Shown: piece by piece, positions 8,336 to 16,637 of the stretch
Position numbering within the stretch: the first letter of the stretch is position 1
How the letters are laid out: the number at the start of each line of letters is the position of its first letter
DNA from: Metaruminococcus_A sp964607135
GTDB taxonomy: Bacteria; Bacillota; Clostridia; Oscillospirales; Ruminococcaceae
Reading direction: 5' to 3'
DNA length: 64,000 nt
Assembly (NCBI GenBank): GCA_964607135.1
Contig: CAZSIV010000009.1
Location: forward strand, 1-64,000
Program-made: the position numbers and the translations under genes
Notes under the pieces: model-generated
What the model was told of the DNA's origin: nothing
The model's input: only the letters and a program-made list of their open reading frames with translations
Database searches by the model: none

Positions 8336-9889
8336 TCATTCTTCTCCGAATAAGTCGTCCTTTTTGAGATTTTTCCGCCTCTTGGATTCCAGGAAAATTG
8401 GAATCACCGCTAAAGTCACACCATAAGTAGCTGTAGCTAAGAATAACACCATTGAATCAAGGGATAAATATGGGCTTCTTAAATAGTGGATGAAATTATC
8501 TTTAAAAAATTCCCAGAAGAATTTGCCGCTTAAAGCTTCCCAGGCAAATCCATCTCCGATAAGGTATCCTCCAGCTTCCAAAACAAGGCAAAATACTGCG
8601 ACGAAATAAACCGGAACGATCACCGCCAGCATCTTGAGAACTTCCAGAATCGTTCCCCAACACCGGCAACAGCTAAACTGCTTGGAAGACAGAGAATCTG
8701 TATTTCTCTGCTTCATTCCGGTAAAAGCAGCAAAGAAAGCGGCCGCCGCAAATAGGAGAACCACCGCTATGTAAACGCCGACTTGAGCAGCGTCGAGCCA
8801 GAACAGCATATCGTAATTGACAGATGAACTGGCGGAAAGCCGATACCCTTTCTCCAACCCATAAATTTGCTCCGCCACCCTGTCAGCATCCTCCGGGGTG
8901 TCAAGAGTGATCAGGTAGGAGACCGGCCGATACGCCAGATAGTGACTCCCAAAATTGATTTTAGAGGCGTACTGATCGACAATGTCTTTCATGGTTTGGT
9001 GAGGGAGAGCAATACCGCCCTTGACCCATTCGATCGGTTCACCGTCGCGTAAATACTCTGACGTCGCTCCTCCGCTCCTGTCATTTGGAAGAATTCCGCG
9101 GACTGGGATGGTGATCGTCACAAGGTTGCCAAACTCTGTCTGATAACTGTAAATCGGATTGATAGAGTCTCCTGGTCGGCGGCTGTCCCAATACTCTTCC
9201 AGATCCGTACCGCCTAGGTCAAATTCCTGCAAACAGATAGGCGGGCAGATTTCAAATTGAATCATCAGCCCATCTAAAGCTGATGCATCGATTCCTATCA
9301 CATCCGCCATGGTTTCTGAAAGGTAGGCGCCGTTTTCGACCGTCCCATCAACGGTGAGCGCAATTTTGTCCATCTGCTCTTGATCCAGATAGGGAACCGC
9401 CTTATATTCTCCACAAATATTTCCCGCCGCTTGCAGATAACCGTCGACAAACCAGGTAAAAGTTTGGACGGGATAGTTTGCGTTTCTCCAGGAAAAAAAG
9501 CTTTTCGGGTTATTATAATAAATATTATAGGAAGATTGGAAAACAAAATACGGCAGGATCGATTGTACCCCGTCCAGCTTCTCCAAAGCGTCCATTTCAT
9601 CCTCTTCCAAGAGCAACGAAGTGGAAAGCAAGTCGTCCGTCTGCCATCCGACTTCGGTTTCCTCTCCATATTCCAGGCGCTCCCGATAAAGCAGTAATTC
9701 GTTTTCCATCAATAGGTTTCCATGCTCGTATTTGTACTTTTCCGCTTCAAAGCTGCGCCCCCAATCTTTAAAGGCAAAGGAAAGCGCCAGGCAAACCGCC
9801 CCCAGTACAAAGGGAAGCAGCTTTAAATACCACCTTCGTTTTTTATTAAAGCGGTGAACTTCTTTCAAACAAGACCATTTCTGTCCCAC
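8336..9889 (-). CDS. FtsX-like ABC-type permease protein, orphan
   Basis: A 517-aa membrane protein. One transmembrane helix lies near residues 22-40, then an extracytoplasmic region of about 300 residues beginning like a MacB periplasmic core. Three helices follow around residues 370-390, 415-440 and 480-500. This 1+3 topology is that of FtsX/MacB permeases (type VII ABC systems), which use ATP for mechanical work across the membrane, such as peptide export or hydrolase activation. No ATP-binding partner or second permease is adjacent. A Cys-rich loop (CCRC) follows the second helix. The family call is from topology; the role is unknown. Confidence 0.6.
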   Translation of the reverse strand: MGQKWSCLKEVHRFNKKRRWYLKLLPFVLGAVCLALSFAFKDWGRSFEAEKYKYEHGNLLMENELLLYRERLEYGEETEVGWQTDDLLSTSLLLEEDEMDALEKLDGVQSILPYFVFQSSYNIYYNNPKSFFSWRNANYPVQTFTWFVDGYLQAAGNICGEYKAVPYLDQEQMDKIALTVDGTVENGAYLSETMADVIGIDASALDGLMIQFEICPPICLQEFDLGGTDLEEYWDSRRPGDSINPIYSYQTEFGNLVTITIPVRGILPNDRSGGATSEYLRDGEPIEWVKGGIALPHQTMKDIVDQYASKINFGSHYLAYRPVSYLITLDTPEDADRVAEQIYGLEKGYRLSASSSVNYDMLFWLDAAQVGVYIAVVLLFAAAAFFAAFTGMKQRNTDSLSSKQFSCCRCWGTILEVLKMLAVIVPVYFVAVFCLVLEAGGYLIGDGFAWEALSGKFFWEFFKDNFIHYLRSPYLSLDSMVLFLATATYGVTLAVIPIFLESKRRKNLKKDDLFGEE

Positions 9890-10250
9890 ATCAAATTCCT
9901 CCTTGCCTCGACGGTTTTTGAGATTTAAAAGGAAAAATTAAAAACTAATGTTAATATTATCTCATTCATTTATGTTTTATATATGAACAAATGTCGAAAA
10001 TGAAAAGAAAGATATAAAATATTAATGAATCAGATGAATTATTTATTCAATTTAATTCAGAATCTCTTTTAATTAAAAGCTATACGAGGAAATTTCAAGA
10101 AGTTTAGCGTCTAAATGAACCGCAAATTCAACTTGAAGGCAATCACGGAGAAACCGTAGAGAAAAAATAGCGTTATAAATGTAAATTGGGTGGAATTTTC
10201 AAGCGATCCATGATATGCTAAAAAGCAGGATAATGAAAGAAGGGATTATT
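9890..10250. other. AT-rich intergenic region, nothing recognised
   Basis: A 361-bp gap between the divergent permease and MoxR genes. It is clearly more AT-rich than the surroundings and presumably holds both promoters, but I see no convincing -35/-10 pair, hairpin or small gene. Confidence 0.4.
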
Positions 10251-11198
10251 TTGAAAATCGAAGAGATTGGGGAACTCGCCGCCCGGCTCCGCCGGAATAT
10301 TTCAAAGGTGATTGTCGGAAAAGAGGATGTGATTGATAAGGTTCTGATTGCGCTTTTTGCCGGCGGGCATCTTCTTTTGGAGGACATGCCGGGAACAGGC
10401 AAAACCACCCTTGCCAAAGCGCTTGCCGCTTCGGTCGACTGCACCTGTACCCGGGTTCAGTTTACGCCGGATCTCCTGCCGTCCGACCTGACGGGGATCA
10501 ATTATTTCAACCAGAAGGAAGGGGAATTCATATTCCGTTCCGGCCCTGTTTTCACCAATATCCTTTTAGCCGATGAGATCAACCGTGCAACGCCGCGGAC
10601 GCAGTCGAGCCTTTTGGAGTGTATGGAAGAGGGCCAGGTGACAATAGACGGTGAGACCTATCGTCTGGAGGGCCCCTTCTTCGTCATTGCGACACAGAAT
10701 CCAGTCGAGACCCAGGGGACTTATCCGCTTCCCGAAGCGCAGATGGACCGCTTCTTGATGAAGCTCTCGGTCGGGTACCCTGGGCAGGGGTCGGAAACCG
10801 AAATGCTCAGCCGTTTTGAAAAAGATTCTCCTCTGGGATCGGTTTGCGCCGTCGCCGAAAAGCAGGAGGTGCTGCTGGCTCAAAAAACAATACGGTTGGT
10901 TTCCCTGTCGGATGACGTGCGACGGTATATTGTAGCGCTTTCTGAGGCGAGCCGGAGCCGTTCGGACGTGCGGCTGGGGATCAGCCCGCGCGGAAGCCTT
11001 GCTCTGATGCGCGCATCCCAGGTTCAGGCAGCCTTTAAAGGGCGGGAATTTGTGACGCCGGACGATGTCAAAGCAGTAGCGCCTTCGGTTCTCCGCCACC
11101 GGATTCTCTGTAAAGGAAATGCTTCCCTGCAAGGCGCCGGCTTACAGGAAAGAATCGTTGAGGAGCTCCTTTCCTTCGTGCCGGTGCCGCTTGGGTAG
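10251..11198 (+). CDS. MoxR-family AAA+ ATPase
   Basis: Chaperone-like AAA+ ATPase of about 315 aa. Walker A is at residues 46-53 (MPGTGKTT). Walker B is in LLADEINRATPRTQSSLLE, and sensor 1 is in FVIATQNPVETQGTYPLPEAQMDRF. MoxR proteins mature or activate partner complexes, usually with DUF58 proteins encoded next door, as here. The TTG at 10251 is preferred because AGAAGGG sits six bases upstream; in-frame ATGs at 10215 and 10233 lack a well-placed ribosome-binding site but cannot be excluded. First gene of a three-gene unit, 23 bp before the DUF58 gene. Confidence 0.9.
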   Translation: MKIEEIGELAARLRRNISKVIVGKEDVIDKVLIALFAGGHLLLEDMPGTGKTTLAKALAASVDCTCTRVQFTPDLLPSDLTGINYFNQKEGEFIFRSGPVFTNILLADEINRATPRTQSSLLECMEEGQVTIDGETYRLEGPFFVIATQNPVETQGTYPLPEAQMDRFLMKLSVGYPGQGSETEMLSRFEKDSPLGSVCAVAEKQEVLLAQKTIRLVSLSDDVRRYIVALSEASRSRSDVRLGISPRGSLALMRASQVQAAFKGREFVTPDDVKAVAPSVLRHRILCKGNASLQGAGLQERIVEELLSFVPVPLG

Positions 11199-11221
11199 GA
11201 CGATTGGAGAAGGAAGATGGT

Positions 11222-12361
11222 ATGGAAATTGTAATCCTGTTTTTGATCATGGCGGCGCTCGCGGCCGTCCAGTCGATCATTTATAAAAGATTCAGCTTCA
11301 AAGGGCTGCGGTACCACTGTGAATTCAATGCGGATGAGGTGGCGGAAGGAACGGAGATCGCCTTGACCGAGACGGTCGAAAACCGAAAATGGCTGCCGCT
11401 GCCCTGGTTCAAATCTGAAATTACAACATCCAGGTGGCTGGATTTTGCAGGCGCCCAGTCGGTTTTGACCTACCGCACCCGTTTCGTCCCCAGCTTTTTT
11501 TTGGTAAAGGGACATAAGCGGGTGACCCGCCGCTGGAAAGTCGCCTGCATCCGCCGCGGCGTTTTTCAGATTGAAAGCGTGATGTTGGTGGTTACCGACC
11601 TTTTAGGGAGCCGGACGGTTGCGCATCCGGCGGCGGTGAATGCCTCTGTGACGGTTCTGCCGCGCCCGCTTTCCCTGGATGCCTTTATCCTCCAGTCACA
11701 GTATCTGATGGGGGACCAGCCCGTCCGGTTTCAGCTTCTCCCCGATCCGTTTCTGGTCTCCGGCGTCCGGGAGTATCAGCCTTCAGACCCGATGAAAAAC
11801 ATCCACTGGGCCGCGACTGCCAAGCTCGGAAGGATCATGATCCGAAATCAGGAGAATACGGCCCGGCGGAGCGTCATGGTTTTGCTGAATCTCCAGTCGA
11901 ACGAATATGAGCAGAAACAGAACCGCGCCGATCCGGAGGGAATCGAGAACTGCATCAGGGCGGCAGCTTCGGTGTTTGAAGCGGCGCTGGACGGCGATGT
12001 TCCGGTTTCGTTCGCTGTAAACTGGAAAGAGCAGGACGGGAACTTTATCGCCTGGGAGCCCGGCTTCGGCAGGGAATTTGTGACGGCGCTTTTTCGCTGC
12101 CTTGCGGGGCTTCCCGAGGTCGGTGCCGAGAGTTATTCCTCGTTCCTCGATGCGGTTCGGATCGATCCTGAAATCACCGACCTAGTCATAGCGACCGTTT
12201 TTCTCAGCGAACGGATCGTTTCTTTCTGCCGGGAGCAGGAAGAAATGGGAAAAACAGTCAGAGTGCTCTTACTCCGCCCGACCAATCGGGAAATTCCAGA
12301 CGGCTGCAACGTCTATCTTGTAAGCGGGGAGGTGCAGTCCGATGCGGGAAATATCGCGTAA
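11222..12361 (+). CDS. DUF58 domain-containing protein
   Basis: A 379-aa protein with a hydrophobic N-terminus (residues 2-18, membrane anchor), a beta-rich region and a DUF58 core. The family signature VREYQPSDPMKNIHWAATAK lies near residues 180-200, followed by a von Willebrand A-like fold. DUF58 proteins are regular MoxR partners with a scaffold or metal-binding role not fully defined. The ATG at 11222 has AAGGA seven bases upstream and is preferred over a TTG at 11204. The 3' end overlaps the next gene by 20 bp, suggesting translational coupling. Confidence 0.88.
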   Translation: MEIVILFLIMAALAAVQSIIYKRFSFKGLRYHCEFNADEVAEGTEIALTETVENRKWLPLPWFKSEITTSRWLDFAGAQSVLTYRTRFVPSFFLVKGHKRVTRRWKVACIRRGVFQIESVMLVVTDLLGSRTVAHPAAVNASVTVLPRPLSLDAFILQSQYLMGDQPVRFQLLPDPFLVSGVREYQPSDPMKNIHWAATAKLGRIMIRNQENTARRSVMVLLNLQSNEYEQKQNRADPEGIENCIRAAASVFEAALDGDVPVSFAVNWKEQDGNFIAWEPGFGREFVTALFRCLAGLPEVGAESYSSFLDAVRIDPEITDLVIATVFLSERIVSFCREQEEMGKTVRVLLLRPTNREIPDGCNVYLVSGEVQSDAGNIA

Positions 12362-13784
12362 AAAGAATGGGCTTTTTTATGGCTGGGCGCTGGTACTGAA
12401 GCTGACGGTCTTTTTTCCACCCCTTGCGGCCGCCGCTGTTTTGGGGCGGAACTTTTACAGTTGGGCGGATTGCGGTGTAGATGCCGCTCTTTTGGCGGGG
12501 GGATTCCTGCTCGCTTTTCTGGAAAGCAGGCTGCTGTCGCGGTATGAAGCAAAGCATCCCCGCAAGCTTCCCGAATTTGACCGCGAGGTGCTCGGGCAGG
12601 TCAGGCAGACCCGGTTCGACGCGGTTGCTTTGCTGACCCTTTTAGCCTATTTTACCAGCTTCATCCTCCTTTTGGCGATAGCCTGTCTGATTTATGGCTG
12701 GCTCAATGGAATACTGACCGGCATCATCCTGTTTTTCTGCTGGATCCGGGTCTTCCGCGTGGCGGATCGGGACTATACCGGGCTCGTGTCCCTTTTAGAA
12801 TACCTGATTTCGGGCTTTATTTATCTGGCTTTTTTGGCCTTCCTCTCCCTGCTCCGTTCTGTTTTTAGTCTGGAGTTTGTCTGCCAAACAGAGCCGCTGC
12901 TCGCCGTTTTCGCCCTGTATACTGTGAGCATGGGTTTTTTGGTCAATCAGGCGAATCTCGACCGGACGATGGACTCGATGAAGCACAGCAAAGCGTCGCT
13001 TCCGCAGAAAATCCGGAGGTACAACGCCTTTATTGTCAGCGGCGTGATCGCGCTGTTAGTGGTCGGTTTTCTATTTCGCAGCCAGCTCGCCGGTCTTTTG
13101 GAATGGCTGGGAAACGCCCTTCTTACCGCGGTGCTTTTGGCAATCGTCTGGCTGGCAAAGCTTTTGTCGATGGGGCCTTCGTTTTCCGGCGGGGAAGAGG
13201 AAGATGTGACAGGGCATCCTCCTGGGGAGTCGATCTTTCAGGCGGAGGGAAATCCTTATTACGACCTGATCCTGCTCCTCTTTCTTGCAGGAGCGGTCAT
13301 ATTTTTAGTTTCTCCCCCTGGCCGCCGTCTAATCAAGCGGATAGCAGAAATTCCGAAACGGGCTTTTCAGGCATTGCTCCGTTGGATTTCTCCCCGGTCA
13401 AAACAGGGTCGCGCAGAAGACGCTTCAGCATTTTATACGGATTTTGTGGAGGATCTTCCTGAATCCACAGAGGAAAGCTCAGCGGCAACAAATGACAGCA
13501 GGCAGCTCAAAAAGAGAACGAGAGAGTGGAGAAGGCTTTCCGATCCGACCCAAAGGGTTCGCGCCGGTTACACCCTTGCCAGGGATTGCGCCGACCTTCG
13601 GGGAGCAGGATTCACTCTCGCAGATACGGTTGGGGAGGCAGAGAAAAAGGTAGGAGCAAAACCGTTTTCGGAAAACGGCGTTCTTTATGAGCAGGTGCGT
13701 TATGCGGGCAGACAGCCTTCCGCGAAGGAGTTGGTTCGCTTTTCGGAAAATGTAGAACAGTTTTTAAGGGAGAAGTCAAAGTAA
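12342..13784 (+). CDS. multi-span membrane protein with DUF4129-like C-terminus
   Basis: A 480-aa protein. The first 350 residues contain about nine hydrophobic segments. After a polar linker, the C-terminal 90 residues (RVRAGYTLARDCADLRGAGFTLADT, then VLYEQVRYAGRQPSAKELV) match the cytosolic DUF4129 domain that normally ends transglutaminase-like proteins in MoxR/DUF58 clusters. No transglutaminase Cys-His-Asp domain is present, so only the membrane and tail parts remain. GGGAGG lies ten bases before the ATG. Likely the membrane component served by the MoxR-DUF58 pair. Confidence 0.75.
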   Translation: MREISRKKNGLFYGWALVLKLTVFFPPLAAAAVLGRNFYSWADCGVDAALLAGGFLLAFLESRLLSRYEAKHPRKLPEFDREVLGQVRQTRFDAVALLTLLAYFTSFILLLAIACLIYGWLNGILTGIILFFCWIRVFRVADRDYTGLVSLLEYLISGFIYLAFLAFLSLLRSVFSLEFVCQTEPLLAVFALYTVSMGFLVNQANLDRTMDSMKHSKASLPQKIRRYNAFIVSGVIALLVVGFLFRSQLAGLLEWLGNALLTAVLLAIVWLAKLLSMGPSFSGGEEEDVTGHPPGESIFQAEGNPYYDLILLLFLAGAVIFLVSPPGRRLIKRIAEIPKRAFQALLRWISPRSKQGRAEDASAFYTDFVEDLPESTEESSAATNDSRQLKKRTREWRRLSDPTQRVRAGYTLARDCADLRGAGFTLADTVGEAEKKVGAKPFSENGVLYEQVRYAGRQPSAKELVRFSENVEQFLREKSK

Positions 13785-13823
13785 AAAATCCTCTGTCGTT
13801 TTGAAACGGCAGAGGATTTTTTA
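13785..13823 (+). terminator. terminator of the moxR unit
   Basis: About 17-bp hairpin with one mismatch (arms around 13786-13802 and 13805-13821) ending in a T run, immediately after the last stop codon. Confidence 0.85.
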
Positions 13824-13964
13824 AATACGGTATCCCCGCCTTTTGAGGCAGGAACACATGATTCGTCTTTCAGCGGGAAAGATCACATCCCGCCTTAAAT
13901 ATGGAGTTTCAATCGGATGCCGTCCTTAGAAGTTGGCGGCAATACGGCAAGGAGAAGCGGACTT

Positions 13965-15647
13965 CTATTTCCGATCCTCGTCGGCTTTCCGGATGAGGTT
14001 CCTCTGAATCTTTCCGCTGACGGTTTTGGGAAGCTCGTCCACGAATTCGACGATCCGCGGATATTTATAAGGCGCTGTGACGCGTTTGACGTGATCCTGC
14101 AATTCCCGAATCAGTTCTTTGCTGGCTGTGTAGCCGCGGGCCAGTACGATGGTCGCCTTGACGACCTGCCCGCGAACCGGGTCGGGCGCTGCGGTGATCG
14201 CGCATTCCAGCACGCTGGGGTGCTCGAGCAGGGCGCTTTCCACCTCAAAGGGGCCGATGCGGTAGCCGGAGCATTTGATGACGTCGTCGTTGCGTCCGAC
14301 AAACCAGTAATATCCGTCGGCGTCCCGCCAGGCCATGTCCCCGGTGTTGTATACGCCGTCGTGCCAGCTGCGCAGGGTTGCTTCCTCATCTTTATAGTAG
14401 CCGCGGAACAACCCGACAGGGCCGTGCGTCCCCACGTTTCGGATTGCGATGGAGCCGACTGAACCGTCCTCGACCGAACAGCCGTTTTCATCGATCAGAT
14501 CGATGTCGAAAATTGGATTCGGCTTTCCCATCGAACCGGGCCGGACAGGGAAAAATCCAAAGTTTGCCAGCATGACCGGGGTTTCAGACTGCCCAAAACC
14601 CTCATACAGCGCCAGTCCGGTCAGCTCTTTTATCTTGTAGTACACCTCTGGGTTTAAGGGCTCGCCCGCGACGCCGGCATGTTTAATAAAGCTCAGGTCG
14701 TACCCTGAGAGGTCTTCTTTGATCAGGAAGCGGTAGATGGTCGCGGGCGCGCAGAAGGTGGTCGGGCGCAGGCGGAGGATGGCCTCCAGCATCTCATGAG
14801 GATGGAACTTTTCCGTGTCATAGGCGCCGACAGCTGCCCCGCAGATCCACTGCCCATAAATCTTCCCCCAGGCAAATTTTGCCCAGCCCGAGTCGGTCTG
14901 CGTCAGGTGAACCGTATTTTCCTGCACCTTCTGCCAAAACCGCGCGGTGGTGATATGGCCCAAGGGGAAGGAGAAGTCGTGCCAGACCATTTTGGGCATT
15001 CCGGTGGTGCCGGAAGAGAAGTAGATCAGCATCCGGTCGTCGTTGCAGACGGCGTCTTTCCCGGTGGGGCGCTCCCATTCGGCGGGCTGTGCATAAAGTT
15101 CCTTTTTATAGTCGACAAACCCCTCTTCCGGGTAGGATTCGTCGCCGAGGGTGGCGACGATGGGACGATGCTTGCAATCCGGCAGCGCGCCTTTGATATG
15201 CCCTACAATCTCTTCGTCTGACACGCTGACGATCATCTTGACTTCCGCCGCGTTGCAGCGGTAAGAGATATCCTTGGGGGTCAGCTGATAGGTAGCCGGG
15301 ATACAGACCGCTCCCAGCTTGCAGAGCCCGACGATGGAAAACCAAACCTCCGGCCGCTGCTTGAGGATCAGCATGACAACGTCGCCTTTTCCAATCCCGT
15401 GCGCTTTAAAAAAGTTTGCCGCCTGGTTGCTGATCCGGCTGACGTCGGAAAAGCTGTAAGATTTCATCTGCGCGCTGTCGTCGGTCCAGAGAAGCGCCAG
15501 CTTTTCGGGCTCGACCCGGGCCCATTCGTCGACAACGTCGTAACCGAAGTTGAAATGCTCCGGTACCTGAATCGTGAAATTCGCACACAAATCCTCATAA
15601 CTTTCAAATTTTGTCTTGGGACAGTATTTATTAATCAAGTAATCCAC
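13965..15647 (-). CDS. acyl-CoA synthetase (medium-chain/AMP-forming)
   Basis: ATP-dependent enzyme that adenylates a carboxylic acid and transfers it to CoA. The AMP-binding signature YFSSGTTGMPKMVWH is clear. TDSGWAKFAWGKIYGQW, YEGFGQSE and the C-terminal YRIGPFEVE, with the catalytic lysine near the end (PKTVSGKIQRN), match medium-chain acyl-CoA synthetases (ACSM/MbcS type). A GTG start at 15647 is chosen because GGGGGA lies six bases before it; the longer TTG start would overlap the upstream stop codon. It follows a cupin regulator gene by 16 bp. The substrate is unknown, possibly a branched or aromatic short/medium acid. Confidence 0.9.
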   Translation of the reverse strand: MDYLINKYCPKTKFESYEDLCANFTIQVPEHFNFGYDVVDEWARVEPEKLALLWTDDSAQMKSYSFSDVSRISNQAANFFKAHGIGKGDVVMLILKQRPEVWFSIVGLCKLGAVCIPATYQLTPKDISYRCNAAEVKMIVSVSDEEIVGHIKGALPDCKHRPIVATLGDESYPEEGFVDYKKELYAQPAEWERPTGKDAVCNDDRMLIYFSSGTTGMPKMVWHDFSFPLGHITTARFWQKVQENTVHLTQTDSGWAKFAWGKIYGQWICGAAVGAYDTEKFHPHEMLEAILRLRPTTFCAPATIYRFLIKEDLSGYDLSFIKHAGVAGEPLNPEVYYKIKELTGLALYEGFGQSETPVMLANFGFFPVRPGSMGKPNPIFDIDLIDENGCSVEDGSVGSIAIRNVGTHGPVGLFRGYYKDEEATLRSWHDGVYNTGDMAWRDADGYYWFVGRNDDVIKCSGYRIGPFEVESALLEHPSVLECAITAAPDPVRGQVVKATIVLARGYTASKELIRELQDHVKRVTAPYKYPRIVEFVDELPKTVSGKIQRNLIRKADEDRK

Positions 15648-15663
15648 AGTGAATCCCCCTTTT

Positions 15664-16209
15664 TTATTCTTCAATGACGGTCAGGAACGAAGCGGGGCCA
15701 TCTACCGCGTGCTGTCCATGGGGGAGTTGCGGATCGAAATAAATAGAGTCGCCTTCACAGAGAATGTGGTCGCGGCCGTTTATGGTGACGCATACCTTCC
15801 CGGACAGGACGTAGTTGAACTCCTGCCCCGAATGGGATATCAGCTCCTGCGGCAGATCGTCGGGGGACAGGCTGACAAGCAGAGGCTGCATCTTTCGGCC
15901 GATAAAGCTGTGAGCCAGGCTGAATGCGGAATAACCGTACCGTGCAATCCCGGGCGCCTTTCCTTTGCGGGTGATAAAGTAGGTGTTCATTTTAGGAGCT
16001 TCACCGGTGACAAGCTCGGTGAAGTCGATCCCCAGGATTCCCGCAATATCATACAGCGTGCTGATTGGGATATCGACTTCGCCGCTCTCACATTTCTGAT
16101 AGTTTTCCTCTGTCATGTTCAGCCGGCCTGCCATCTCGGAGGGGCTGATTTCCAGGATTTCCCGCAGCTCTTTGATCCTGTGCGGGATTTCCATCAAGTT
16201 TTTGTGCAT
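15664..16209 (-). CDS. XRE/cupin transcriptional regulator
   Basis: A 181-aa protein with an N-terminal XRE helix-turn-helix (about residues 8-62) fused to a C-terminal cupin_2 barrel (about 105-178: SHSGQEFNYVLSGKVCVTI, then FDPQLPHGQHA). This PuuR-like architecture senses a small metabolite in the cupin. It lies directly upstream of the acyl-CoA synthetase on the same strand, so the ligand may be the acid or its CoA ester. The ATG at 16209 is chosen from the first residues resembling the family; AAAGG is 11 bases upstream. An ATG 15 bp further in is possible. Confidence 0.87.
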   Translation of the reverse strand: MHKNLMEIPHRIKELREILEISPSEMAGRLNMTEENYQKCESGEVDIPISTLYDIAGILGIDFTELVTGEAPKMNTYFITRKGKAPGIARYGYSAFSLAHSFIGRKMQPLLVSLSPDDLPQELISHSGQEFNYVLSGKVCVTINGRDHILCEGDSIYFDPQLPHGQHAVDGPASFLTVIEE

Positions 16210-16534
16210 GAAAACACGACCTTTCTGATTGGTTGCTTCGGTACGTAAATATACCATCCCGTCCGCCGGTCAAAAGCGGGAAGGATGCCGCAAAGCTTAA
16301 AATAGTAAACCGTACCGCAAATAACCGCCTGAATGATAAAAAAGCGAACGGCTATTTTTAATAGAATACCATTTTTTATCATTTTTTTCTACTTTATTTT
16401 TTGAGAAATTTTTAAACAGAATTCCCCCCACTGCTGGAAAAAATGTGATTTGGAGAGAAAGAGAAAAGAAGATAACGGATCGGTTTTCCAAAACCTGTAC
16501 CAATCGGAGAAAAGCAAGCAGGCGTTGATCTCGC

Positions 16535-16563
16535 TTGCATTCGCTTCACAATTCGGATATAAT
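16535..16563 (+). promoter_or_regulatory. promoter of the sulfatase gene
   Basis: TTGCAT (16535-16540), 17 bp, TATAAT (16558-16563). The rest of the 16210-16637 divergent gap holds no gene I can support. Confidence 0.65.
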
Positions 16564-16637
16564 GAAGGCGGTAAGTTAATATTAGATCGCCAACTCATCT
16601 AATCTTGACATTTTTGTCACTGAAAAAGGGGAATTCT

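Noticed and set aside
10215..10250. Upstream ATG starts for the MoxR gene
   Set aside because: Neither ATG has a properly spaced ribosome-binding site, and the family N-terminus begins near the TTG at 10251. Kept only as alternatives.
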